Made by a program: the position numbers and the translations under genes | Shown here: one piece after another, positions 1 to 7,647 of the stretch | How the letters are laid out: the number at the start of each line of letters is the position of its first letter | Numbering within the stretch: position 1 is the stretch's first letter | The notes under the pieces: model-generated | Database searches by the model: none | Told to the model about the DNA's origin: nothing | What the model saw: only the letters and a program-made list of their open reading frames with translations | Origin: Candidatus Saliniplasma halalkaliphilum | Lineage (GTDB): Archaea > Thermoplasmatota > Thermoplasmata > Halarchaeoplasmatales > Halarchaeoplasmataceae | Assembly: GCA_019594235.1 (NCBI GenBank) | Contig: JAFDTG010000019.1 | Location: 1-19,095, forward strand | DNA: 19,095 nt | Reading direction: 5' to 3'

Positions 1-113
1 ATTTATTTTTAAGACTCCTTATATCTAACGGGTAATGATAGTGGAGATATAAAAGTTTTCGTCATAATAAAGACGAAATAAAAAATCGAAATAAGTTAAT
101 TGTTTATTATAAT

Positions 114-1130
114 CTACCCTATAATATATCTGCCATCTTCCATGATCTTTTCATCGTCAAACCATATATTACACTTGGTTAAGATCATATCTATGTGCTC
201 TGGGCAACTCCAGTCTGCAAAGGTGTCGTCAGCGATGGGATCTCCAAAAGCAACATGTATACCTGGATATTTTTCATCCTGAAGCATATTGTCAACTATT
301 TTGTCTAAAAATATGTTAGTTCCGAAACCAACTTCACCAACATATTTTGAACATTCATGCCGGCTGATGTATTCTTTGATCTCCCTCTCTATATCTTTAT
401 TTTCACATGATACGGACGTTGCCTGTGGTCTTTCCTTGGTCGTAATCTCCATAGTCACCGGTGTTTCTACTAAATCTGAATGTCTGTATTCTTCTCCAAG
501 ATAATCCCCAACAGATCCGTCGATGACTATTTTTCCTTCCATGGTCGTTGGAGGTTTGAACATTTCACCTGAAGGCAGATTTACCCATTGACCTTTTGTA
601 TGACAAATACCAGTAGATTGAACCCATTTGTATTTATCAAAAGTTGCCGTTATATCAGTACCAAGTTCATTGGTAACTTTTACTTTATTCGCATCTTTAA
701 TCTTATTGTATAACTTTTCAGTGAATTCTGATATCTTTTTATAGTCTGCAGCCATGCTGTTACTTATTATCTCTTCATTGATGTTAACCATATGCGCATG
801 ACGTCCCATGTTCAAAGCAGCTTTTAAAAAAGGCATTCTTAGGGTTTCCAATTCTCCGTCTAAGGAATGAGGTGTCCAAAAAGTAACGTCAGCGTCGTTT
901 GCGGATTTTTGAACTCCAGTAGGAAGTTTTTTCAGTGGTCTTTTACCATAAATATTGAGGTTGAAGTATCTTACCTGTGGTGTGATCTCTAAAGATATAT
1001 CCCTGAGCCCCAAACCGATATTTTTAGTTCTGTCATCTGAAACGATCACAACTTTCTCGTTTTTTTTAACACCCATACATGTCTCAACCGCGACACGACA
1101 TCCTTTTTCAATAGACATTTGAAAAACCAT
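114..1130 (-). CDS. M29-family metallo-aminopeptidase (AmpS/AmpT-like)
   Basis: Probable two-metal aminopeptidase that removes N-terminal residues from peptides in the cytoplasm. The five metal ligands known for the M29 family can all be placed: Glu in NLPSGE (about residue 189), Glu in VGEVGFG (about 266), His in GIHVAFGDP (about 292), and the His and Asp of EHIDM (about 312 and 314). At 338 residues it is shorter than classical M29 enzymes of about 400 residues, mainly at the N-terminal side. The start is uncertain: the frame opens with a TTG at 1133, but the ATG at 1130 lies about 36 nt below a TATA-like box, and a second ATG lies at 1118. It is monocistronic and divergent from nothing obvious. 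The ligand pattern makes the family assignment good; the substrate is unknown. Confidence 0.8.
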   Translation of the reverse strand: MVFQMSIEKGCRVAVETCMGVKKNEKVVIVSDDRTKNIGLGLRDISLEITPQVRYFNLNIYGKRPLKKLPTGVQKSANDADVTFWTPHSLDGELETLRMPFLKAALNMGRHAHMVNINEEIISNSMAADYKKISEFTEKLYNKIKDANKVKVTNELGTDITATFDKYKWVQSTGICHTKGQWVNLPSGEMFKPPTTMEGKIVIDGSVGDYLGEEYRHSDLVETPVTMEITTKERPQATSVSCENKDIEREIKEYISRHECSKYVGEVGFGTNIFLDKIVDNMLQDEKYPGIHVAFGDPIADDTFADWSCPEHIDMILTKCNIWFDDEKIMEDGRYIIG

Positions 1131-1165
1131 CAATTGTTGTTTATATGCATCCCTAGTGTAGATGG

Positions 1166-1173
1166 TATTTAAA
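1166..1173 (-). promoter_or_regulatory. TATA-like box for the M29 aminopeptidase
   Basis: TTTAAATA on the minus strand, about 36 nt before the ATG at 1130, so transcription would start near 1143 with a very short leader. Prediction from spacing only. Confidence 0.4.
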
Positions 1174-1244
1174 ATTTTTGTTCTTCGGATATTTGACTAT
1201 TTGAAAAAACAAATTCTAAAATAAATAAAAGAGAAAAGGGTTAT

Positions 1245-1529
1245 TTATTTCATAGCTTCTATAAACTCATCTACAGACATGGCAGCCATGGTAACAGTAT
1301 CGATAGTACCTCTGGAGCCCATCTCTACTGCGACTTTTGTCATTACCTTTTTATCAGGAGCATCAAAGATTGTGACGAAATCGTAATCTCCAAGCAGAGC
1401 GTACTGCTCCTCGACCTTCACTCCCATTTTTTCCATTTCTTTGTTTACTTCTTTTATCCGTTTAGGATTGCTTTTTATCGTTTTTCTACCCTCATCTGTT
1501 AGTTTTGATAATATCACATATTTTGGCAT
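1245..1529 (-). CDS. GYD-domain protein
   Basis: Small (94 residues) alpha/beta protein of the GYD family, a dimeric ferredoxin-like fold related to Lrp/AsnC ligand-sensing domains. It shows the family landmarks: a first strand PKYVILSKLTDEG, the central ALLGDYDFVTIFDAPD, and the tail VTMAAMSVDEF. The name-giving Gly-Tyr-Asp appears here as Gly-Asp-Tyr-Asp. The start is set at the ATG at 1529 rather than the TTG at 1541, because GGAGAT lies 5 nt upstream and the family normally begins MPKYV. It stands alone between the aminopeptidase gene and the tRNA-Ala region. The biochemical role of GYD proteins is not established. Confidence 0.8.
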   Translation of the reverse strand: MPKYVILSKLTDEGRKTIKSNPKRIKEVNKEMEKMGVKVEEQYALLGDYDFVTIFDAPDKKVMTKVAVEMGSRGTIDTVTMAAMSVDEFIEAMK

Positions 1530-1601
1530 ATCTATCTCCAATCATATATAATGGGATAAACGATATTTATCATTTTCTAAAATGGTTTATTGTAAATAGA
1601 C

Positions 1602-1723
1602 GGACCCGTCAGAAAATTAAAAATTTTCTAACTTAACACTAATCATTCATTAGTGGACCTGTCAGAATCCGTAGCGACAGCGAGGATCAAGACGAATAAA
1701 TGAACAAAGTGAATTTATTTGTC
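1602..1723. repeat. Cluster of short repeats and hairpins beside tRNA-Ala
   Basis: This stretch has no gene. GGACC(C/T)GTCAGA occurs twice as a direct repeat, at 1602-1613 and 1655-1666. There is a perfect 8-bp hairpin at 1611-1629 (AGAAAATT / AATTTTCT, AAA loop). A longer imperfect hairpin at 1691-1723 has an 11-bp stem with one G-T pair. The 16-mer at 1645-1660 (ATTCATTAGTGGACCT) returns inverted at 1919-1934 with 14 of 16 bases matching, so the two copies bracket the tRNA gene. Confidence 0.5.
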
Positions 1724-1772
1724 GAAATGTTAACACATTCTAACTGCCCATTAAAAATCAAAGATTTTATAA

Positions 1773-1846
1773 TGGACCCAGCGGGATTTGAACCCGCGGC
1801 CTCTGCCTTGCGAAGGCAGCGATCTTCCGAACTGATCTATGGGCCC
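1773..1846 (-). tRNA. tRNA-Ala (anticodon CGC)
   Basis: A 74-nt cloverleaf on the minus strand. The acceptor stem GGGCCCA pairs with TGGGTCC with one G-T pair. The anticodon stem is CTGCC/GGCAG with loop TTCGCAA, giving anticodon CGC (reads GCG, Ala). The T-arm is GCGGG TTCAAAT CCCGC and the discriminator is A. The 3' CCA is not encoded. No intron is seen. Confidence 0.93.
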
Positions 1847-1918
1847 GTGAACGAGTGTTTTGCGAGTGAATGGTGCATAGATAGAAGGAATTATCCTTAA
1901 AAATTCCTGTAGATATAT

Positions 1919-1987
1919 GGGTCCGCTAATGAATACATGGCGGTCCATCGATATTTAGAGCTTTGCTCTGAAACTATCTATGAGCCC
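1919..1987 (-). repeat. Possible partial copy of the tRNA-Ala 5' end plus inverted repeat
   Basis: On the minus strand 1987-1976 reads GGGCTCATAGAT, matching the first 12 bases of the tRNA-Ala (GGGCCCATAGAT) at 11 of 12. It is followed by a small AGAGC-AAA-GCTCT hairpin and the inverted copy of the 16-mer at 1919-1934. No complete second cloverleaf can be folded. It may be a tRNA fragment left by integration or duplication, or chance. Confidence 0.3.
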
Positions 1988-2104
1988 TTTAAAGACTAGT
2001 TTAAAAATAATCATAAACTATAAGCGTTTTTTGGAAAAGGTTTCTATTAAAATATAAAATACATCCCCGAAAGAATTAAGAATAACACCCTATTTTGAAA
2101 AACT

Positions 2105-2656
2105 ATGACATTTCGTGGATTTATTGCTTTGGACATAAAACCAAACGATGAGATACGCAAGTTCATGGAGGCACTCGAAAAAACTGGGGCACCCCTTAAA
2201 ATGGTCAATCCGAACGATATTCACATGACCATTAAGTTTCTAGGGGATACCGAAGAGGATAAAGTTCGAGAGATATCCGAAGTCGTTAGAAGGGTTTTGG
2301 AGGATAAGGAACCATTCACAATCGATCTTAAAGGAGTGGGAGCATTTCCACACTTAGGATATATGAAGGTGGTTTGGATTGGGACGGAAGAAGAACCAAA
2401 ACTTCAAAAAATCGCTCACAGGGTAGAAGAAGAACTAGTACCAGTAGGGTTCCATAGAGATGACAAAGGCTTTTCGCCTCATGTAACAGTCGCTAGAGTT
2501 AAAGGGGGAAAGAATAAGGAAAGACTAAAAGCAACCATAAAAAATTATGAGGATTTCTTCTTCAAAACTCAGAAGGTGACAAAATTAAAACTCATGAAGA
2601 GTACTCTGACTAAAAAGGGACCGATATATGAAGCCTTAGAGGAATACTATTTATAG
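2105..2656 (+). CDS. thpR: RNA 2',3'-cyclic phosphodiesterase (ThpR/LigT)
   Basis: Enzyme of the 2H phosphoesterase superfamily that opens 2',3'-cyclic phosphate RNA ends to 2'-phosphate; in vitro it can also ligate tRNA halves. Both signature tetrapeptide motifs are present: H40-M-T42-I in NDIHMTIKFLGD and H126-V-T128-V in SPHVTVARV. The length of 183 residues is standard. There is no Shine-Dalgarno before the ATG; an AT-rich AAAATATAAAATA near 2049-2061 may be the promoter. The next gene starts 23 nt downstream, so the two could be co-transcribed. Confidence 0.93.
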   Translation: MTFRGFIALDIKPNDEIRKFMEALEKTGAPLKMVNPNDIHMTIKFLGDTEEDKVREISEVVRRVLEDKEPFTIDLKGVGAFPHLGYMKVVWIGTEEEPKLQKIAHRVEEELVPVGFHRDDKGFSPHVTVARVKGGKNKERLKATIKNYEDFFFKTQKVTKLKLMKSTLTKKGPIYEALEEYYL

Positions 2657-2679
2657 ACAAATCATTATAGATATATATC

Positions 2680-3351
2680 ATGAATCCCTTCACAATAGTC
2701 AGCCTCGTTAGTTTAGCCCCCGCTGCTTTTTTACTTTACTTTATACTAGGTCAATTTGAAGGGTATTTTAAAGACAATAAAGCATTTTTCATGATCATAG
2801 TCGGTATGGGTATAGGCTTAGTCATGGGTATTTTGTCATCAATGATTATGATATTAAATATATTATTGATATTAGGTGTAATCTTTCTAACCGAGCTTAT
2901 AAAGATGGTAGTTATGCTTCAAAAACCATTCAGGCTCAATTTCGACACTCCGTTTTACGGTTTCGCCATAGGAAGCGGTATCGGTGCAACCTTCGTGTTC
3001 GTTAATGTATATTATGCAGGACTTGCAGAACTCGCCCCTAGAACGATATTGTTTATTTTACTACTTTCAATCAACTATACTTTTATTAACGCTTCTACAG
3101 GGACAATGATAGGTTATGGTAGCTCTAAAGGAAAATTCTGGAAGTACCTTTTCAGAGCGTTTATAGCCCATGGTATTTTAGGTATAATGCTAACCTTTGT
3201 CTATGCGGGCGATTCTTTGACAGGTATATTTTCAGTCCTTATCATAGGCGTGGTTTATAATATCGTACTATTGTTGTTCGTTTTAAACAATATATTAAAG
3301 AAGACGGTACCTGAGAAGATGAAGAAGGTAAAATATGAAATTGAATCTTGA
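2680..3351 (+). CDS. PrsW-like polytopic membrane protein, probably without protease residues
   Basis: Protein of 223 residues with about seven membrane segments. The layout follows PrsW intramembrane proteases: an N-terminal LAPAAFLLYFI segment, a TELIK segment where PrsW has its EExxK motif, then a FDTPFYGFAIGSGIGATFVF segment matching the typical fDxpldGxxYGaavGlGFA stretch, and a later small-residue segment ending GTMIGYG. The expected catalytic residues are not clear: the first Glu of EExxK is Thr, the Glu usually following the GFA stretch is replaced by a hydrophobic residue, and no His sits in the third motif. It may therefore be a pseudoenzyme or a divergent relative. It is followed directly by the transglutaminase-like gene. 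Family resemblance is judged by eye. Confidence 0.45.
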   Translation: MNPFTIVSLVSLAPAAFLLYFILGQFEGYFKDNKAFFMIIVGMGIGLVMGILSSMIMILNILLILGVIFLTELIKMVVMLQKPFRLNFDTPFYGFAIGSGIGATFVFVNVYYAGLAELAPRTILFILLLSINYTFINASTGTMIGYGSSKGKFWKYLFRAFIAHGILGIMLTFVYAGDSLTGIFSVLIIGVVYNIVLLLFVLNNILKKTVPEKMKKVKYEIES

Positions 3352-3367
3352 TAATTTTTGAACAAAC

Positions 3368-3375
3368 TATAAATA
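3368..3375 (+). promoter_or_regulatory. TATA box for the transglutaminase-like gene
   Basis: TATAAATA about 27 nt upstream of the ATG at 3402, the spacing expected for a leaderless archaeal transcript. It supports 3402 rather than 3348 as the start. Confidence 0.55.
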
Positions 3376-3401
3376 CGAAATTAATAATTTTTAATTCTAA
3401 G

Positions 3402-4709
3402 ATGAATTATAAAAGAGATGACGATTTAGATTTTAATCAAACATCAAATCCGTTAGATGAGGAAGGTAATAACGAATTTTATAGTTCTAAAGATAGAAGT
3501 TTTTCCGATGAAAAATCAGTATCTAGCAAGAAAACAGGACCAAGTAAAAAAAAGTATAGTAAGAAGCCACCTAAGAAGAAAAATAATACTTGGAAAAAAG
3601 GAATTGTGGTGTTGATTTTAGCAGGATTATTGATAGCTGTATTTTTTACTCCTCTATACACGGATATTCAAAACTTATGGGGGGGGCCTGTTTACCCTGA
3701 AAAAGCTCATTTTTCCATCCAGCGGACCTTTGATATTAACACGAATAGAGACATCGATTACAATATGTCCTTAGTAGTTCCAGAGGATATTACCGGAAAT
3801 GATATTCAATTCATCAAAGATGTAGACTGGGGTGGTAATCCTGATACCTTTGGAATGCATGGTAGAGATTGGAAAAGATGGGATGATACTTTATCTGGAG
3901 GCATTTCTCTATCGATTCAGATAGTTTACGAGGCTGAAACTAGAACTTTAGATTGGGGGTATACTTCTGATAATATTGGTACAATAGACGACTTACCTGA
4001 CGAAGTCAAAGAACAATATAATAAAAACCAGTGGCAGCTCGATGAGGATAGAAACGATGACGGACAGAACGACTGGATGATCCAACCTGATCACCCGCAA
4101 ATACAAAGTTTGGCAGATAGCATCGTTAAGGATGAAGAAAACATTTACACTGCTTCTCGAGCTATCTATGATTGGATCAACAATAATATAGGATATGAAA
4201 TAGGAGAACCTGGGTTACCAAAACATGCAGCTTGGGTCTTAGAAAGTCGAAGTGGTGATTGTGATGAACAATCATTCCTGTACGCATCGCTTGCTAGAGC
4301 TGTAGGGATACCTGCCTATATGGAACTAGGTGTCCTTTACGATCGGATGGTTGACCAGTGGGGTGGTCATGGATGGATAAGGCAGATGGTGGTTGATGAT
4401 GAAGGTACAGTAGGTTGGATAAATATAGACCAAGTCAATGACCAATTTTTTGCTAGAGGAGCCAACAGAATCACATTTTGGATAGATGATGGGATAGAAG
4501 GTCATCTCAGCGATTATTATTATTTCCTATCTTATAGCCCGGGGATAGCAAGTGTTTCAGTTTTCGAAAATTTTGAAAATGTAGGAATGGAAACTGAAGG
4601 CCAGGTAGTCTTAGAAGGCTCAGAGGATATACCCGGTTTTACGCTAATATTCGCTGTTCCTGCAGCAATCGTCTCGATAGCTTTACATAAAATAAAAAAA
4701 TATTCATAG
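3402..4709 (+). CDS. Membrane-anchored transglutaminase-like protein with PGF-type C-terminal tail
   Basis: Protein of 435 residues. Residues 1-63 are polar, becoming Lys-rich; a membrane helix spans about 66-86. The large region after it should be outside the cell. The transglutaminase/protease-like core lies at about 235-350, with the triad visible as Cys287 (SGDCDEQ), His323 (GGHGW) and Asp343 (NIDQVND). Near the C-terminus, PGF (411-413) is followed by a hydrophobic stretch and basic residues, resembling the PGF-CTERM signal processed by archaeosortase A. The start at 3402 is chosen from the TATA box and the natural N-terminus. Extracytoplasmic transglutaminase folds can be proteases, amidases or crosslinkers; the activity is not predictable here. 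The 3' end overlaps the convergent roadblock gene by 6 nt. Confidence 0.75.
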   Translation: MNYKRDDDLDFNQTSNPLDEEGNNEFYSSKDRSFSDEKSVSSKKTGPSKKKYSKKPPKKKNNTWKKGIVVLILAGLLIAVFFTPLYTDIQNLWGGPVYPEKAHFSIQRTFDINTNRDIDYNMSLVVPEDITGNDIQFIKDVDWGGNPDTFGMHGRDWKRWDDTLSGGISLSIQIVYEAETRTLDWGYTSDNIGTIDDLPDEVKEQYNKNQWQLDEDRNDDGQNDWMIQPDHPQIQSLADSIVKDEENIYTASRAIYDWINNNIGYEIGEPGLPKHAAWVLESRSGDCDEQSFLYASLARAVGIPAYMELGVLYDRMVDQWGGHGWIRQMVVDDEGTVGWINIDQVNDQFFARGANRITFWIDDGIEGHLSDYYYFLSYSPGIASVSVFENFENVGMETEGQVVLEGSEDIPGFTLIFAVPAAIVSIALHKIKKYS

Positions 4710-5066
4710 TTCAGTCAAGATCGTCCATCTTGAACTTTCTATCATTTTCATCAGTTTATCTAGGTCATCTAATGAAGTTGTTCTTACAACGATGACATGG
4801 TTTTTATCGACTGTCATAAGTATCATGTAGCCATCTGGGTCTCCGATGGTTATATTTTTAGGAAATTTCTTGTTCAAGGTTTTGTTTGTTTGGATCGTAG
4901 CAGCATAAAGTGTTGCAGTATACGTAACTAACTCTCTAATATCGATATTACCCAGCATCCCAGTTTTAACTATCAATTTCCCTTTTTTCGTCATAAGCAA
5001 TGAGAACTCAACGTTTTCATGATTACTGAGTTTCTTGATTGAGTTATAAACTGTCGGTTTTACCAT
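4704..5066 (-). CDS. Roadblock/LC7-domain protein
   Basis: A 120-residue single-domain protein of the roadblock/LC7 (MglB-like) superfamily, which usually forms dimers and modulates small GTPases or signalling. The pattern of a regulatory sensor-like sheet is visible: VEFSLLMTKKGKLIVKTG, helix ELVTYTATLYAATIQTNKTL, strand DGYMILMTVDKNHVIVVRT, and a final helix LDDLDKLMKMIE. A good Shine-Dalgarno, TAGGAGG, precedes the ATG at 5066. It ends convergently with, and overlaps by 6 nt, the transglutaminase-like gene. No partner GTPase is in the window. Confidence 0.7.
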   Translation of the reverse strand: MVKPTVYNSIKKLSNHENVEFSLLMTKKGKLIVKTGMLGNIDIRELVTYTATLYAATIQTNKTLNKKFPKNITIGDPDGYMILMTVDKNHVIVVRTTSLDDLDKLMKMIESSRWTILTEL

Positions 5067-5185
5067 GTTTTGTCGTCCTCCTAAGTTGTTATAAAGACAT
5101 AATATAAAATGATTTTTCTTATACCTATATATAATATCTGTAAAAAATCTAACAAGTAATTCAAATCCTTAAAAAGTAAAGAAAG

Positions 5186-5312
5186 TCCCGACTCCCGGAT
5201 TTGAACCGGGGACCTGGTGATTTCCGCTATTACGGGTGAATGGGTCTTAATGCGACCCAGGTATAAAATATAACTACAGTCACCCGCTCTAGCCAAACTG
5301 AGCTAAGTCGGG
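5186..5312 (-). tRNA. tRNA-Tyr (anticodon GTA) with 52-nt intron
   Basis: Exon 1 is 5312-5274 and exon 2 is 5221-5186. The acceptor stem is CCCGACT/AGTCGGG with discriminator A; the D-arm is GCTC/GAGC; the anticodon stem is GGTGA/TCACC with loop CTGTAGA, giving GTA. The T-arm is CCCGG TTCAAAT CCGGG. CCA is not encoded. The intron (5273-5222) lies after position 37, the canonical archaeal site. Exon CTGT can pair with intron GCGG to give the 4-bp central helix of a bulge-helix-bulge, with 3-nt bulges at each cut site. The intron holds a perfect 6-bp hairpin (TGGGTC/GACCCA). Confidence 0.92.
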
Positions 5313-5476
5313 AATGGGTTATACAATCTTATTTGTATTAATTATATATCATTTTCGCATCTCTTTGTCAGAACTGAACAAATTACTTGAATAGTATAGA
5401 TCTACCGATAAAGTAATTTATTTATATGTCGTTGTTCATCTGTACATAAGTAATTACATCTAAAGCCGTGATAAAG

Positions 5477-5731
5477 ATGGGAAATAAGATTTTTAGACAG
5501 GTCATTGAGGAACTTGACTTTGTTGGAGATATTCTATCCTCTGGAATGACTAAGAAAGCGATAAGGAATGAAGGAGCCTTACCTGAAACTGTTTCTAGAG
5601 ATGAGATGAAAAAGGCTATTCAAAACCATATAGAACCCGCATTGCATGATTTTGTGAGCGAGAAAAAAGCTAAAAAATGGAGGGAAAACACTTTCAAAAA
5701 ACTAGATAAGCTGGAGGATAACCATGGATAA
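5477..5731 (+). CDS. Small helical protein of unknown function
   Basis: I do not recognise a family. The 84-residue product is predicted to be mostly alpha-helical and charged, with a Lys-rich C-terminal third (EKKAKKWRENTFKKLDKLE) and no membrane segment or signal peptide. A GTG at 5468 would add three residues; the ATG at 5477 is preferred by default, and no clear Shine-Dalgarno separates them. It overlaps the next gene by 8 nt, and that gene's Shine-Dalgarno lies inside its last codons, so the two are very likely translated together. It may be a cytoplasmic partner of the membrane protein downstream. Confidence 0.6.
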   Translation: MGNKIFRQVIEELDFVGDILSSGMTKKAIRNEGALPETVSRDEMKKAIQNHIEPALHDFVSEKKAKKWRENTFKKLDKLEDNHG

Positions 5732-6494
5732 GATGATCGACGAAATAGATATTGAAAAACTTCAAACTCCAGCTTCCATCGAGGCAATGTATTTTTTCCT
5801 TATAGCAATGTTTCTATTTTCATTTGCACTGGTCCCTTTTTTTGGACATGGTGAATTTATCAATAACATCGTAGGGGCTATCTCCATAGTCGTTGCTTTG
5901 TTTTCCTTTTTTTATACATATAAATTATATGGTTGGAAAAGTGTAGAAGGAAAAGCTTGGGCAATTCTATTTTTAGCTATGTTGATCGTTCTTATATCAA
6001 ACCTATCTAGCAGTTTTGGATACTCTAAAATATATTTCATATTGAGATTCATTTCTATACCAATTTTGACGTTTGGATTGTTTTTTAAGCTTTGGTATAC
6101 GGGCCCTACGTTCGATCTTAGCCAGAAAACAACTGCAGCCATTCTTTTTACAGGTTGGACTTTACTTACCTTAGTTTCATCATTGATCCCAGCATTAGAA
6201 GGAGGTTTCGACTACCTTGCTAATCCTTATCCATTTTTCGCTTTCGCAGAGATATTCGCTCTTTTACTTGCAGTTCTTTTGATTCAAACTATAAAAACAC
6301 GAGGATGGTATTTTGTGGCTGTAGGTCTTTTGTTCATAAGTATGGGTGACATTTTCCATCCTTTAGCTTCAACATACGGTATGATGTATCCTGGATCACC
6401 TATCAGATTGTTCTGGTACATCGGGATGGTTCTAGCGGGTTATGGTGCATTCCATCAAAGAAAAGAACATCTAAAGTTATTAGAAAATATGTGA
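5724..6494 (+). CDS. Eight-TM membrane protein resembling a histidine-kinase sensor module
   Basis: Protein of 256 residues with a short polar N-terminus and about eight membrane helices (roughly residues 22-40, 46-70, 75-97, 102-124, 137-157, 169-189, 194-214, 226-244), ending in a short basic tail (HQRKEHLKLLENM). The spacing and the late motif SMGDIFHPLASTYGMMYPGSP followed by a final helix recall the multi-TM sensing domains at the N-terminus of archaeal PAS/histidine kinases, but no kinase, PAS or HAMP domain follows. GGAGGATAACC before the ATG is a strong Shine-Dalgarno. The gene is convergent with ste24-like, with only 4 nt between the ends. Function not assigned. Confidence 0.65.
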   Translation: MDKMIDEIDIEKLQTPASIEAMYFFLIAMFLFSFALVPFFGHGEFINNIVGAISIVVALFSFFYTYKLYGWKSVEGKAWAILFLAMLIVLISNLSSSFGYSKIYFILRFISIPILTFGLFFKLWYTGPTFDLSQKTTAAILFTGWTLLTLVSSLIPALEGGFDYLANPYPFFAFAEIFALLLAVLLIQTIKTRGWYFVAVGLLFISMGDIFHPLASTYGMMYPGSPIRLFWYIGMVLAGYGAFHQRKEHLKLLENM

Positions 6495-6498
6495 ATAT

Positions 6499-7641
6499 CT
6501 ATTCATTGTCATACCTTTCAGCCTTTTTTATTCTCTGAGTCGGTGGGGGATGAGAATAAAATAACAGTTCTATAACTCTATTCGGATTCAATTCCGCTAG
6601 ATCTATATCAGATAACCTTTTGAAAGCTGAAACTGCAGCAGTTGTATCATCTATAACTGATAGAACAAAGTCGTCAGCTTTTCTTTCTCTTGATCTACTG
6701 TACGCTAAAATCAAAGGATCCACTAGACTGTAAAGTCCATATATTATCAACATAAATAATGGTAAAGCGTAGAAATTCTCAAAGGATGTAAATGTGTTAA
6801 AGATTGCTCCAGTCAAATAAAACATCGGGAATATCAATAAGCCTTGTATTAAGATAAAGCGAACGATATCCTTGTTAACGTAGTGTCCCATCTCATGAGC
6901 GACCACAGTTTCGATCTCCTTCTCATGAAAGTTTTCCAGTAAAGTATCGAAAAGGAAGATCCTTTTGGTCTTACCCATCCCGGCGAATCCAGCGTTTGCT
7001 TTCTTTGTTTTCTTACCGGCTTTGACTTCCATAACTTTCTCAACTTTATCGACGCCATTTGACTCCGCGATATCGGTTAATTTACGGCTTAATTCTTCAT
7101 CCTCTATTTCGTTTAACTTGTAAAACAATGGAAAAAAAATCAAATGAGACGTGTTCGAGAGCACAACAAGTATCACAAAATAAACGATACCCGCATAAAG
7201 CCACCAAAGTTCAGTATAATTTTGACCCAAATAAAAGATGCCTAAAATCAATGGTATACCCAACATCTGCATAATCAAAAATGCCTTGACTTGATCTTTT
7301 ATCCAGTCGCCTTTGGATTGATTACTAAGTCCATATTTATGTTCTAGAACAAAACCTGAGTAATAGGATACAGGTAAGCCGATCAGATAGATGACACCTG
7401 TGAAGAAAAGCACAAAGATAGCACCGCCTATCCAATAATTGTTTACAGGTAGATATGAAAGTACGTCAAAAGCCAAGATTTCCATGACCTCGCTCAAACC
7501 ACTGAAATATAGAATGATCAAAATAGACAAAGTCAGTATGGTTCCCTGAACGAATCCCGTGTAGAATTTTTGCTTCGAGTAAAGCCTTGCCTTTTTCCGT
7601 TTTTCCTTATCGAAGTTATAGGGATACTCGACTTCACTCAT
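6499..7641 (-). CDS. M48 zinc metalloprotease, Ste24/CAAX prenyl protease 1 type
   Basis: Integral membrane zinc protease of 380 residues. The zinc site is the HExxH motif H249-E-M-G-H253 (VVAHEMGHYVNKD) with the third ligand Glu319 in SRSRERKADDF. The N-terminal third, with several membrane helices and PVSYYSGFVLEHKYGLSNQ, matches the specific Ste24 N-terminal domain, and the C-terminal FYSHPPPTQRIKKAE is also typical. In eukaryotes Ste24 cleaves prenylated CAAX proteins; in archaea it more likely works in membrane-protein quality control, as protein prenylation is not established there. It begins 6 nt after the UbiD-like stop codon, so the two form an operon. Confidence 0.9.
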   Translation of the reverse strand: MSEVEYPYNFDKEKRKKARLYSKQKFYTGFVQGTILTLSILIILYFSGLSEVMEILAFDVLSYLPVNNYWIGGAIFVLFFTGVIYLIGLPVSYYSGFVLEHKYGLSNQSKGDWIKDQVKAFLIMQMLGIPLILGIFYLGQNYTELWWLYAGIVYFVILVVLSNTSHLIFFPLFYKLNEIEDEELSRKLTDIAESNGVDKVEKVMEVKAGKKTKKANAGFAGMGKTKRIFLFDTLLENFHEKEIETVVAHEMGHYVNKDIVRFILIQGLLIFPMFYLTGAIFNTFTSFENFYALPLFMLIIYGLYSLVDPLILAYSRSRERKADDFVLSVIDDTTAAVSAFKRLSDIDLAELNPNRVIELLFYSHPPPTQRIKKAERYDNE

Positions 7642-7647
7642 AGGATG

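Noticed and set aside
1700..1948. Small frames on both strands over 1700-1948
   Set aside because: They run through the tRNA-Ala gene and have no coding features.
5081..5296. 71-codon minus-strand frame
   Set aside because: It is a translation of tRNA-Tyr and its intron.
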